A stretch of 64,000 bases of DNA from GCA-2717185 sp047517345. Its GTDB lineage: Bacteria; Pseudomonadota; Alphaproteobacteria; UBA8366; GCA-2717185. The stretch lies in NCBI GenBank assembly GCA_047517345.1, contig JAKZTB010000106.1:26863-90862 (forward strand), written 5' to 3'. How positions within the stretch are numbered: position 1 is the stretch's first letter; every line of letters begins with the position of its first letter. Below, one piece after another: positions 50,543 to 59,122 of this stretch. The position numbers were made by a program, and so were the translations under genes. The notes below the pieces were generated by a model. That model saw only the letters and a program-made list of their open reading frames with translations. It made no database searches and was not told where the DNA came from.

Positions 50543-52882
50543 TCAATCCCGTTTGGCGGCTTCGATCGCCTGCCAGACGCGCTCTGGGGTTGCCGGCATT
50601 GCGATGTTTTTCACGCCGAACTCGAAGAGGGCGTCGACAATAGCGTTGATCAGCAGCCCAAGAGCTGGGGTCGTGCCGCCTTCGCCGCCGGGCCGGATGC
50701 CGTACGGGTGGGAGGTCGCCGGAACTTCGGTAATCACGGTCTTGATCGGCGGCGTCGTCGTCGCGCGCGGCATCGCGTAGTCCATGAACGATCCGGTCAG
50801 AAGCTGCCCGCTGTCCGTGTCGTAGCGGATCGCCTCCAGCATCGCCTGACCGATTCCCTGCGCCACGGCGCCGTGCGCCTGGCCGTGCAGGATCAGCGGA
50901 TTGACGGCCAGTCCGACATCGTCGACGGCGGTCCAGGCGACGATGTCGACATGACCGGTGTCCGGGTCGACCTCAACCTCGCAAACGTGCGCGCCGTAGG
51001 GGTAGCCGCCGGCGCGGTTGGTGATGTCGCCGATCCCATCGAGGGGGCCGTCCGGTGATTTGGCCGCGTTTGCGGCCTCCCAAAGATCGATACTGCCCCC
51101 GCTGGGCGCGCTGAAGGCGCCATCCTTATATGCAATATCTTCCTCGGGCGCCTGCAGGACATGCGCCGCGACCGCTCTACCCTTGGCGACCAGTTCTTCG
51201 ACCGCCTCGCCGACCGCGATGCTGACGAGGCGCATGGAGCGGCCGGAATGGGAGCCGCCGCCGACCGATACCCTGTCGGTGTCGTTCGCAATGAAGCGGA
51301 TTCTGTCGAACGGGATTTGCAGCCACGCGCTGACCAGTTGCGGGAAGCTTGTCTCGTGGCCCTGCCCGCTGCTCGTGGTGCCGATGACCAGTTCGACTGT
51401 GCCGTCTTCGCACACCGTCAGCTCGGCGCGTTCGCGTGGGATGCCGCTGGTGACTTCGATATAGTTGGCGACGCTGATGCCGCGGCAGAGGCCGCGCGTG
51501 GCCGACTCTACCTTGCGCGCCGCGAAGCCGGCCCAGTCCGCCTCGCGCAGCGCATTATCCATGCAATCCGCGTAGTCGCCGCTGTCATAGGTCACGCCGA
51601 CGCCGTTGGTGAACGGCATGGCGTCGCTTGCGATCAGGTTGCGTCGTCTCAGTTCGATCCGGTCGAAGCCGTGCCTTTCCGCGGCGAGGTCGATCAGCCG
51701 TTCGATCATGTAAATCGCCTCGGGCCGGCCGGCGCTGCGGTAGACCGCCGTCGGCGCGGTGTTGGTTAAAACCGCACGGCCTTCGAAATGGACGCAGGGG
51801 ATGCGGTAGACGCTTTGCATCATCGACAGCCCCTTGCGCAGCGGCCAGAAATAGACCGTGTAGGCGCCGAGGTTCAGCGTGTTGGCGCCGCGCAGCCCCA
51901 GGAAGTTGCCGTCCGCATCGAGCGCCAATTCGGCCTGCGAGGTCAGGTCGCGCGCCTGATAGTCACTGAGGAAACATTCCTGCCGCTGGGCGGTCCATTT
52001 GACCGGGCGGCCGACCCGCCGCGCCGCCCAGGGCATCAGCGCGTATTCCGGTGAGAAGGCGTTCCTTGTACCGAAATTTCCCCCCATGTCGCCGAAGACG
52101 GCGCGGCAGTTTTCTTCAGGAACGCCCAATGTCAGCGCCAGTCGTTCGCGTGTCTGCACGACGCCGCGGCCAGAACTCGTGCGCAGTGTGTAGCGGGCCG
52201 CCGCCGCGTCGTATTCGCCGATCGCGGCGCGCGGTTCCATGGGGCTGCCGGTGACCCTGTGCACCCAGCCCTCGAACTTGACGATATGCGCCGCTTCGGC
52301 GAACGCGCGGTCGGTCGAGTCCCGGTCGCCGACCTCGCAGGTCAGCGCAGTGTTTCCGGGACAGTCCGGCCAGAGCCGCGGCGCGTCCGCTGCCAGCGCG
52401 TCGCTTGCGTGAACGACCGCCGGCAAGGCCTCGTATCCGATCTCGACCAGCTCGGCCGCTTCCGCGGCGATCGCCGCCGTCTCGGCCACCACCAGGGCGA
52501 TCGCCTCGCCGACATAGCGCACCGTGTCGAGGGGCAGCGGGATGTTCTCCGTCCTGTACACTTCGAAGCCTGCCGGCAGGCGAAGCTCAACGTCGGGCGG
52601 CCCCGTCCAATCCGGATTGTGCGGAATAGGTCCCAATCCGTCGGCGGCGGCGTCCGCGCCGGTCAGTACCGCGCGCACGCCGGGCAGGGCGGCCGCCTGG
52701 GACGTGTCGATCGCGCGGATCTTGGCATGGGCGTGAGGCGACCGCACCATGACCGCGTGGCAGAGTCCTTCGGGGAAAAAATCGCTCGTGTACCGCCCGT
52801 TGCCGGTGGTCAGCCGAAAGTCTTCCACCCGGGCGAGCGGCGCGCCGATGCCCTGGGCGCGGGTTGGGCCGCCTTTTGGCAA
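50543..52882 (-). CDS. Xanthine dehydrogenase/aldehyde oxidase-type molybdopterin-binding subunit
   Basis: 779 residues, intact. APLARVEDFRLTTGNGRYTS is the usual start of the hammerhead domain, GDMGGNFGTRNAFSPEYALM and SVGGGSHSGRSMRLVSIAVG bind the molybdenum cofactor, and GIRPGGEGGTTPALGLLINA holds the catalytic Glu. It should hydroxylate a heteroaromatic or aldehyde-type substrate. The FAD subunit and the 2Fe-2S subunit that normally accompany it are absent on either side, and the neighbours are GST and a TPR gene. Its paralogue at 23497 is broken. Confidence 0.88.
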   Translation of the reverse strand: MPKGGPTRAQGIGAPLARVEDFRLTTGNGRYTSDFFPEGLCHAVMVRSPHAHAKIRAIDTSQAAALPGVRAVLTGADAAADGLGPIPHNPDWTGPPDVELRLPAGFEVYRTENIPLPLDTVRYVGEAIALVVAETAAIAAEAAELVEIGYEALPAVVHASDALAADAPRLWPDCPGNTALTCEVGDRDSTDRAFAEAAHIVKFEGWVHRVTGSPMEPRAAIGEYDAAAARYTLRTSSGRGVVQTRERLALTLGVPEENCRAVFGDMGGNFGTRNAFSPEYALMPWAARRVGRPVKWTAQRQECFLSDYQARDLTSQAELALDADGNFLGLRGANTLNLGAYTVYFWPLRKGLSMMQSVYRIPCVHFEGRAVLTNTAPTAVYRSAGRPEAIYMIERLIDLAAERHGFDRIELRRRNLIASDAMPFTNGVGVTYDSGDYADCMDNALREADWAGFAARKVESATRGLCRGISVANYIEVTSGIPRERAELTVCEDGTVELVIGTTSSGQGHETSFPQLVSAWLQIPFDRIRFIANDTDRVSVGGGSHSGRSMRLVSIAVGEAVEELVAKGRAVAAHVLQAPEEDIAYKDGAFSAPSGGSIDLWEAANAAKSPDGPLDGIGDITNRAGGYPYGAHVCEVEVDPDTGHVDIVAWTAVDDVGLAVNPLILHGQAHGAVAQGIGQAMLEAIRYDTDSGQLLTGSFMDYAMPRATTTPPIKTVITEVPATSHPYGIRPGGEGGTTPALGLLINAIVDALFEFGVKNIAMPATPERVWQAIEAAKRD

Positions 52883-52914
52883 TTCACTCCCCCTTTTCCG
52901 GTGCTTCAGCCGCT

Positions 52915-53754
52915 TTAAAGCTTCTTGATAAGCCTTTCTGCTTTCACAGCAAAGTCACCGGCTTTTTTGTCGTTCACGATAGCGTTCAGATGTTCGCGCG
53001 CTTCTTTGGTATGTCCCAGGCGGCTCAGTACGACGGCGAGATGGTAGCGGATGGAGGGCCGGCGCGACGCCCGGGCATGGGCCTCGCGCAACAATTCCAA
53101 GCCGCGCAATTCATTGCCTGTTTCAACGAGAATCCAGCCGAAGGTATCCAATATGTTCGCTACTTTTGGCGCCAATCGGTAAGCCTCTTTTGCAACCAAA
53201 ACCGACCGCCGGTCACCCTTTCTGAAATAGAGCCAGGCGAGATTGTTGAGAATGCCCGGGTCGTTTGGGATGTCGACGACCAAGCTCTCGTAGACGCGGA
53301 TAGCGTCACCACTGCGGTCGGCATCCAGGTACGCGAAGGCGAGGACGCGTCGCGTCGCGATGTCTTTCGGATGGGCTTTGACCCATTTCTCCAGATCTTC
53401 AAGCGGCGGCTGCGCGATGCCGTCCGCCTTCCGTGTTTCGTATTGCTTTGCGAGAAGCAAGCCTGATGGCTCAAGTTTGATCGCGGAGGTATAGGCTTTC
53501 AACGCGTCGCCGTACGCCCCTTTTTTGGCGAGAACATCGCCGCGCAATCGATATCCGACGGCGCGGTTTGGAACCTGCTTGATCAGAAGCTTCGTGCGTA
53601 ACAATGCGTCGTCGAACAGTTCCAGTTGCGTTTCCAGTTGGACTATTTCCTCAACCAGACCGTTGTGTGATTCGTTCGAGACAAGCGACCGCTTGAGCGT
53701 GGCATGTGCACCCGCGCTATCCTCCGCGCGTAATTGATATCGGGCGATACGCAA
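52915..53754 (-). CDS. prsT: PrsT-like TPR protein, C-terminal segment after a frameshift
   Basis: 279 residues of TPR repeats (for example LRIARYQLRAEDSAGAHATL, then YRLRGDVLAKKGAYGDALKA and NNLAWLYFRKGDRRSVLVAK). It is in the next frame to the long TPR gene above it. Restoring one base at the TTTT (53818-53821, AAAA on the coding strand) gives EKEDAANTFRRLTKIVSDDP and fuses the two into a protein of about 950 residues, the normal size of PrsT from PEP-CTERM systems. No ribosome site supports separate translation. Confidence 0.75.
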   Translation of the reverse strand: MRIARYQLRAEDSAGAHATLKRSLVSNESHNGLVEEIVQLETQLELFDDALLRTKLLIKQVPNRAVGYRLRGDVLAKKGAYGDALKAYTSAIKLEPSGLLLAKQYETRKADGIAQPPLEDLEKWVKAHPKDIATRRVLAFAYLDADRSGDAIRVYESLVVDIPNDPGILNNLAWLYFRKGDRRSVLVAKEAYRLAPKVANILDTFGWILVETGNELRGLELLREAHARASRRPSIRYHLAVVLSRLGHTKEAREHLNAIVNDKKAGDFAVKAERLIKKL

Positions 53755-53786
53755 GGTCCATTTGGGATCGTCGGATACAATCTTCG

Positions 53787-55784
53787 TCAGGCGTCTAAAC
53801 GTATTTGCTGCATCCTCTTTTCTGCCGAAAGCCAGTTGGTTTTGCCGAGCGCTTCGATCACGGCGCTATTGTCGATGTATTTTCTATCGAGATGTTGAAC
53901 GATGCGCAGCGCTTCATCCCTGTCCCCGATTTGGGTAAGAGCGTCTAGCAGCCGTAACTGGATGGCGACATCGTCAGGCGCGCGCGAATTCGCCTTTTGA
54001 AGATACGATATAGACTTGTGCAATTGACCTTCCTTCAGGGTTATCTGCGCAAGGTCGAGCAAGGGTTGGGCGCCCGCATGTTGTAGGTTTGACGCTGCAT
54101 TGAGGCGCTTCTTCGCTGCCGCCACCCGGCCGGCTCGGAGATCGATTTGCGCCAGAAGCCGGTGTGCGCCGATCAGGTTTGGGTCGAGCGCGATGGCTTG
54201 ATTGAGGTTCTTTCGCGCCGCCGAAACGTTGCCTTTCGCCGACTGCGCCGCCGCAATCAGATTGAAAAGTGCAGCGTTGGACGGATCTCTGAGGATGATG
54301 GATTGGCAAACAGCGAGTGCGGCATCGAATCTTCGTTCCCGCAGGAACAGGCTGGCGAGTAATATTCCCGGCTTGACCGCTTCCGGGTCGAGCGCAAGCG
54401 CCTTTTCCAGTCCCGCGATCGCTTCTTCTACTTGACCGCGTTGAACAAGGCTCAACGACAAAGCCGTCTGCAACGATGACGCGCCAGGTTTGAGAGCCAC
54501 GGCTCTTTCGAACGCCTTTGTCGCTTCTTCGTATCGCGCTTCCCGCATCAGCGTCGTGCCGATCAGACGCCAGATTTCGGCATTTGCCGGTGCCAGCTTA
54601 ACGGCCCGTCGCAAGACGGTCAGCGCGTCGCGTAGCTTGTTTCTGAGAAGCAGGACGCGGCTCAGGATCAGCCGTCCGGCGACATCGAAGGGGTCGAGAC
54701 TTACGTATTGCAGGAGGTAATTATGCGCCGCGTTGTGGCTGCCCCGCGCGTAACTCACCACGCCGGCGAGATACAGCAAGGGCGGAATTCGAGATAACGT
54801 ATTGGGGTCGATACTCCGCAGCAGGGTATCGACTCGGACTAGGGCTTGCTTCGAACCCGGTGCGTCTTTCCGGGCCAGCTTGATAAGCGCATCGATGAAG
54901 ATAGCGAAGGGATTGTCGGGCGCGATATTACGAATCGTCTCAAGATCGGGCGCGGCTTCATCGAAGCGATTGAGGTTCACCAGCATCATCGCGCGGGCAA
55001 CCCGAGAAGCGATGTGGTTGGGTTCGAGTACGATCGAGCGATCGATACTTTTTAGCGCTGCAACCGGATTTCTTTGCCGCAGCGATATCTGCGCTTTCAC
55101 GAACCAGACCAGAAAGTTTTCCGGTTCCGATTCGATCGCCCTGTTAGCTAAATCTTGGGCGGCATCGAGTTGAAATCGCGCCAGGTAAACCCTTGCGAGG
55201 CCGGTCATCGGAGATGCCATCGCTGGTTGCAGGAAGAGTGCCCGGGAGAAAGCGGCCTCCGCGCGATCGATATCCTTGAGTGAGAGATGGGCCTTTCCGT
55301 GGATGTCCTGAACCGCGCTTTCCACCTGTGGGCTGCGACCCTTGTAGGGTGCGTCGACGAAAAGTTCCTTGTAGCGTTTGAGGAGCAACAAGGTGTTCGC
55401 CAAGGGAACAACCAGCAGTTCTTCGTCACCGCCTTCCGCCCGGGCGCGCCTTAAACTGTTTTCCGCGGCGAGCAGGTCGCCGAGTTTAAGATAGGACCGG
55501 CCGATCAGAATAAGCGCAGGTACGTAGTTGGGCGCTTTCCGAAGGACGTTTTTCAACTCGATGACAGCGCCGGTGAATTCACCGCTTTCGAACAGGCAGG
55601 TCGCTTCTTCGAAACGGTTCGGCGCAGCGTCGCTGCTTGTCGCCGTCACTGCGCCGTATGAAACAGTCGGAACGCCGATCGTCAGGAATACGAGAGCCGC
55701 CGACGCAGGTTTGACGGCAACGCGCCAATTCACCTTGCGCATCATACGCATTAAGAGTTGCTTGAATCTCACTGCTCTATTCAC
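53787..55784 (-). CDS. prsT: PEP-CTERM system TPR-repeat protein PrsT-like (N-terminal segment)
   Basis: 665 residues: signal peptide (about 1-45, ending VSYGAV) and at least 14 TPR-like helical repeats. PrsT is a periplasmic TPR protein found with exosortase/PEP-CTERM loci and thought to help EPS or substrate handling. Residues after EKRMQQIRLDA are out of frame, and the next frame continues the repeat series (see 52915-53754). Start codons possible are GTG 55784 and internal GTG/ATG. The gene faces away from the PEP-CTERM protein gene at 56160 across a 375-bp gap. Confidence 0.76.
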   Translation of the reverse strand: MNRAVRFKQLLMRMMRKVNWRVAVKPASAALVFLTIGVPTVSYGAVTATSSDAAPNRFEEATCLFESGEFTGAVIELKNVLRKAPNYVPALILIGRSYLKLGDLLAAENSLRRARAEGGDEELLVVPLANTLLLLKRYKELFVDAPYKGRSPQVESAVQDIHGKAHLSLKDIDRAEAAFSRALFLQPAMASPMTGLARVYLARFQLDAAQDLANRAIESEPENFLVWFVKAQISLRQRNPVAALKSIDRSIVLEPNHIASRVARAMMLVNLNRFDEAAPDLETIRNIAPDNPFAIFIDALIKLARKDAPGSKQALVRVDTLLRSIDPNTLSRIPPLLYLAGVVSYARGSHNAAHNYLLQYVSLDPFDVAGRLILSRVLLLRNKLRDALTVLRRAVKLAPANAEIWRLIGTTLMREARYEEATKAFERAVALKPGASSLQTALSLSLVQRGQVEEAIAGLEKALALDPEAVKPGILLASLFLRERRFDAALAVCQSIILRDPSNAALFNLIAAAQSAKGNVSAARKNLNQAIALDPNLIGAHRLLAQIDLRAGRVAAAKKRLNAASNLQHAGAQPLLDLAQITLKEGQLHKSISYLQKANSRAPDDVAIQLRLLDALTQIGDRDEALRIVQHLDRKYIDNSAVIEALGKTNWLSAEKRMQQIRLDA

Positions 55785-56084
55785 CGCGCTTCGCCCACCA
55801 AATGCAACAGATACGTAACATCAATATCGAACGATTATGGATCTACGCGTGGTCAGAACTCACTTGAGACCGATCAATCGTCCGATTCTATACTGTCGAA
55901 ATTCTTTACAGTAGTCCGATTGCTATATTTTCTTGCCTAACCTATTGAAATTGTGCGAATAAATCTCTCCAAAGGGCGTATATCGGGCGGTAAGGACGAT
56001 TTGAGCGTCGGGATTCTTTACACTAATCGCACTAAATATCGCACGCTCTTTTTCTAATCTACTGGTTTTGTTTGATAAATTAAT
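55785..56084. other. AT-rich divergent intergenic region
   Basis: About 300 bp of AT-rich sequence between prsT and the PEP-CTERM gene. It holds no supported reading frame. I see two related short stretches, CTTTACAGTAGTCC (near 55908) and CTTTACACTAATCG (near 56017), which might be regulator half-sites, but the match is too short to call. The RpoN-type promoter follows (listed separately). Confidence 0.4.
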
Positions 56085-56101
56085 TGGGTACGAAACTTGC
56101 G
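56085..56101 (+). promoter_or_regulatory. Sigma-54 (RpoN) type promoter upstream of the PEP-CTERM gene
   Basis: TTGGGTACGAAACTTGCGT contains GG at 56087-56088 and GC at 56099-56100 with exactly 10 bp between them. The core GGTACGAAACTTGC matches GGCACG-N4-TTGC at all defined bases except one (C to T). The base before GG is G rather than T. Transcription would start near 56112, leaving a leader of about 48 nt before ATG 56160. PEP-CTERM genes in other bacteria are switched on by the PrsK/PrsR-RpoN system, so this fits. PrsK/PrsR themselves are not in the window. Confidence 0.68.
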
Positions 56102-56159
56102 TAGATTAAGAAATTCTTAGGGGAACATGTTCTCGCACCAGCATTAAGGAAAATTCAGT

Positions 56160-57479
56160 ATGAAATACAATAATTACGTTAAGATTGCCCTCGGCAGTGG
56201 CGCTAAATTGTTCGGCGTTACCTTGAGAGGTGGCGGTGCGCTGGCTGATCCGATTGGGCCGGCGAGCGATATTCTCCGTCAGTATTTGGTCATCGGCACA
56301 GGCAACGGCACGGTCGGCGACGAGTTTGCCGCGTTTCAGCAGTCAGATACGGAAATCGGCGCGGACCAGGAACTCGTCTCCACAAGCGACAACGGTCCGC
56401 CGTCACAACGCACCGGAAGTCTGCCGGACGGCAGCACGCCGAACCTTTTCGACGTTTTCAAAGAGCGGTGGAACAACGACGATCCCAATCACCCGAACGA
56501 TACGGTGGGCAACCCCGACACGTTGCCAGGTGCGCGCCCGATTTTTGAGGGCATCGACTTTAGCGGCAATGTCGCGCTTACCGGTGCGCTGGCAAAGTTC
56601 GAATCCTCTAACTCCGATGTTAATGCCGGTATCGGTATAGATTGCAACCGGGCGAGCGGATGTTTTCCCAATCCCTCCGGCGACAACAGTTATTTCTCCG
56701 GCGCGGCGGGCGATCCCGAAGCCGACCTGAACGCGGGGGCCGGCATCAACCAGTTCGACCCGACGACGCTCAACACGCAGATTTCCAATTTTCGCGATTT
56801 CGTGAACGGGTTGACCGCCGATGCGAATATCACATCCGATATCGTCGATCAAAACGTCTCGGAAACCGCAGGCGCATCGATAGTGACCAACCTGGACAAT
56901 GTCGACGCCGGCGTCGCGACCAGTGGGGTGACCAACATCGCTGGTAGCGCAGGACATGGCGACGGGATCGCGGTCATCGACATCGAGGTGGGCGCGAACA
57001 ACAAGTTTTCCGTCAACAATTCCGACTGGATCCTCAACACCCTTTCCGACACGTTCGCCATCTTCCGGTTGACGGACAACAGCAATCTCCTGTTCGATAA
57101 TTCGTCGATTGTATTGGGCGGCGAGGGCGGCACGATCCAGGATTGGGGCGCGATGTTCTATACCGATGATTTGTCGGGTACGAATATCCTGTTCGACCTG
57201 AGCAATTCCATCCTTGGCGGCATCGCGCTCTGGGATTTGACGGACTTCAATTCCGCGAACGGCAGCGCGACGGGCGACCGGACGGGAATCAGCATGTCGA
57301 ATGCCCAAGGCTGCGGGCAGTTCATTTCGCATAAGGTCATCATGTCCAACAACCGCTGGACGCGGTGCTCCGCCGACGCGGTCGCAAGCGTTTCGGAGCC
57401 CGGCACTTTGGCCTTGTTCGGCATCGGGATCGCCGGGTTGGGAATTTTGCGCCGCCGGCGTAAGGCGTCGAGGACCTGA
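56160..57479 (+). CDS. PEP-CTERM sorting domain-containing secreted protein
   Basis: 439 residues. The C-terminus has the exosortase recognition form: a SEPGT motif near 412 followed by a hydrophobic helix (LALFGIGIAGLGI) and basic RRRRKA. The body is beta-rich and rich in Asn, Asp and Gly (for example DLNAGAGINQFDPTTLNT), as is common in surface or matrix proteins. A signal peptide is expected, but the N-terminus (MKYNNYVKIALGSGAKLFGV...) has Lys and Arg inside the hydrophobic stretch, so secretion is less certain. AAGGAAAATTC precedes ATG 56160. It is expressed from the sigma-54-like promoter and likely processed by an exosortase encoded elsewhere. Confidence 0.82.
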   Translation: MKYNNYVKIALGSGAKLFGVTLRGGGALADPIGPASDILRQYLVIGTGNGTVGDEFAAFQQSDTEIGADQELVSTSDNGPPSQRTGSLPDGSTPNLFDVFKERWNNDDPNHPNDTVGNPDTLPGARPIFEGIDFSGNVALTGALAKFESSNSDVNAGIGIDCNRASGCFPNPSGDNSYFSGAAGDPEADLNAGAGINQFDPTTLNTQISNFRDFVNGLTADANITSDIVDQNVSETAGASIVTNLDNVDAGVATSGVTNIAGSAGHGDGIAVIDIEVGANNKFSVNNSDWILNTLSDTFAIFRLTDNSNLLFDNSSIVLGGEGGTIQDWGAMFYTDDLSGTNILFDLSNSILGGIALWDLTDFNSANGSATGDRTGISMSNAQGCGQFISHKVIMSNNRWTRCSADAVASVSEPGTLALFGIGIAGLGILRRRRKASRT

Positions 57480-57506
57480 CCGCTTGAAGGACAGTGGAGT
57501 TGAGGA

Positions 57507-57662
57507 ATGCCGGCGACCGATCCTACACAGCCAGAACCGGATTATCATAAGAGAGAGATTGGCAAGGCATTTGCCTTTGCGCTTTGTGCGATCTTCTCGC
57601 TTTTCGGACTCGCCGCAATTGTCGGACTGCTTTTCCTATTCAAGGATAACATACCCTTCTAA
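57507..57662 (+). CDS. Small single-span membrane protein next to the PEP-CTERM gene
   Basis: 51 residues from ATG 57507 with TGGAGTTGAGGA upstream. The N-terminal 17 residues are polar (MPATDPTQPEPDYHKREIGK) and are followed by a hydrophobic helix AFALCAIFSLFGLAAIVGLL and a short charged end (KDNIPF). It starts 27 bp after the PEP-CTERM gene stop on the same strand, so it is probably co-transcribed. No family is recognised. It might assist export or anchoring, but this is only a guess from position. Confidence 0.6.
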   Translation: MPATDPTQPEPDYHKREIGKAFAFALCAIFSLFGLAAIVGLLFLFKDNIPF

Positions 57663-57707
57663 TCCATTTCCCTTGTGGCGCTTTCGGGCGAAAGCGGCGT
57701 CCGCGAG

Positions 57708-59105
57708 CTAACGCGGCCAGACGGGGTCGTGGGTGCCCAACGGCACCACGGGCCGGACCCAGTGTGGCGCGGTTTCTGACAGCTGCACCGCCGGGGCCAG
57801 ATGTTCCAACCGTCCGAAGGGCGTATCGCTTTGCATCAGCAGGTCGGCGACGTCTTCCGCTTTCGGGTCCGGCAGGGCTAGCGCGTTCGCGCCGGCGTCG
57901 ACGCGGCCCAGACCCTTTAGCCAGTGCGCCGTCTGGCATAGCGAAACCTGGACGTGGTAGCTGCCGCCCTCGCGTGCGCGGTGGCCGAGCGCGGCCATTG
58001 CGCCGAAAGCCATCAGATAGCCGCTGGCGTAGTCGAGCAACGAGACGGGCAGGTGCGTCGGCGGACCGTTGCCGCCTTGTTCGTCGCAGATGCCGGTCGC
58101 GTTCTGTACCAAGGTGTCGTAACCGCGCCGGTCGCGCCACGGCCCGTCGCGGCCATAGGCGCAGAGTGAGACGCAGACGATGCCGGGCCGCAATGCCGCC
58201 AGATCCTCTGGCGCGAACCCGCGTGCAGCCAGGGCGCCGGGACGGTAGCCCTGGGTGAAAATGTCGGCGCCGCGCACTAAGTGGTGCAAGGTTTCAACCC
58301 CGGTGCCGTCGCGCAAATCGACATGGGCGGCCAGCTTGCCGTGGCCGGTATCCATCACCAAATCCTCGTGGAACGGCAAGTGCGGGCCGCTAATTCGCAT
58401 GACGTCGGCGCCGTGCTCCGCCAATGTGCGGCCACAGGTCGGACCGGCCAGGACCCGCGTCAGGTCGAGCGCGCGGATGCCAGCGAGCGGCCGGTCCCCC
58501 TCGGGCAAGGGCTGCGGATCGCCGTCGCCGATGCGAGTGATTTCCATCAGCGGCATCTTCTCGATCGTCGCGGCGTGCGGCGAGGCTGCCCACTCCGCGT
58601 TGCTGCGGGTCATGGTGCAGCACAGACCGGCCGCGACCAGGGTTTCCTCCAGCGTGGCCGCGTCCCAGTCCCGCAACGCCGCTGCGACCGCCTCCTTGGT
58701 GCCCTCGCAGCCGAGGATTTTCAACGTACCCTCACGGTGGTGGGGAAAGTTGCAGTGCAGTTGGACCCAACGGCCGTCGCCGCATTCGTAGAAACTCGAG
58801 ATGCCGGCCATACCGCCCCTTGCCTGGTCGCCGATCCGGCGTGTGTAGCGGCTGCAGCGCATGGCGATCGCTGCCGCCCGCACTTCGACCCCGACATCCT
58901 GCCGCCGTCCGGTGCGCAGTTCCCATAAGTCGGCTGCGGCGAGCCCGCAGGCGGCGATCGAGGACGCCCCGGCGGCGCCGATCAGGAAGTTCGACGGCAG
59001 GATCGGGTCGGCGCCTGTGAATTGCACGTGATCGGCGGGGATTGGATCGAACCCGACGGTATCTAGAATGCCGGCGAGGGCGGATTGCGGGGTTTGAGCG
59101 GTCAT
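57708..59105 (-). CDS. CaiB/BaiF-type CoA-transferase family protein (duplicated-domain form)
   Basis: 465 residues. The C-terminal two thirds is a family III CoA-transferase: GIRALDLTRVLAGPTCGRTL, AEHGADVMRISGPHLPFHED, RPGIVCVSLCAYGRDGPWRD and YDTLVQNATGICDEQGG. The preceding 200 residues hold a further CoA-transferase-like half (PILPSNFLIGAAGASSIAAC ... LQLHCNFPHHREGTLKI-like), as in long members of the family. It probably activates an organic acid with CoA for the two acyl-CoA dehydrogenases encoded just upstream. ATG 59105 has AAGGAG about 10 bp upstream; the longer frame has no support. Confidence 0.82.
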   Translation of the reverse strand: MTAQTPQSALAGILDTVGFDPIPADHVQFTGADPILPSNFLIGAAGASSIAACGLAAADLWELRTGRRQDVGVEVRAAAIAMRCSRYTRRIGDQARGGMAGISSFYECGDGRWVQLHCNFPHHREGTLKILGCEGTKEAVAAALRDWDAATLEETLVAAGLCCTMTRSNAEWAASPHAATIEKMPLMEITRIGDGDPQPLPEGDRPLAGIRALDLTRVLAGPTCGRTLAEHGADVMRISGPHLPFHEDLVMDTGHGKLAAHVDLRDGTGVETLHHLVRGADIFTQGYRPGALAARGFAPEDLAALRPGIVCVSLCAYGRDGPWRDRRGYDTLVQNATGICDEQGGNGPPTHLPVSLLDYASGYLMAFGAMAALGHRAREGGSYHVQVSLCQTAHWLKGLGRVDAGANALALPDPKAEDVADLLMQSDTPFGRLEHLAPAVQLSETAPHWVRPVVPLGTHDPVWPR

Positions 59106-59122
59106 CGGTTCGGTCTCCTTGC

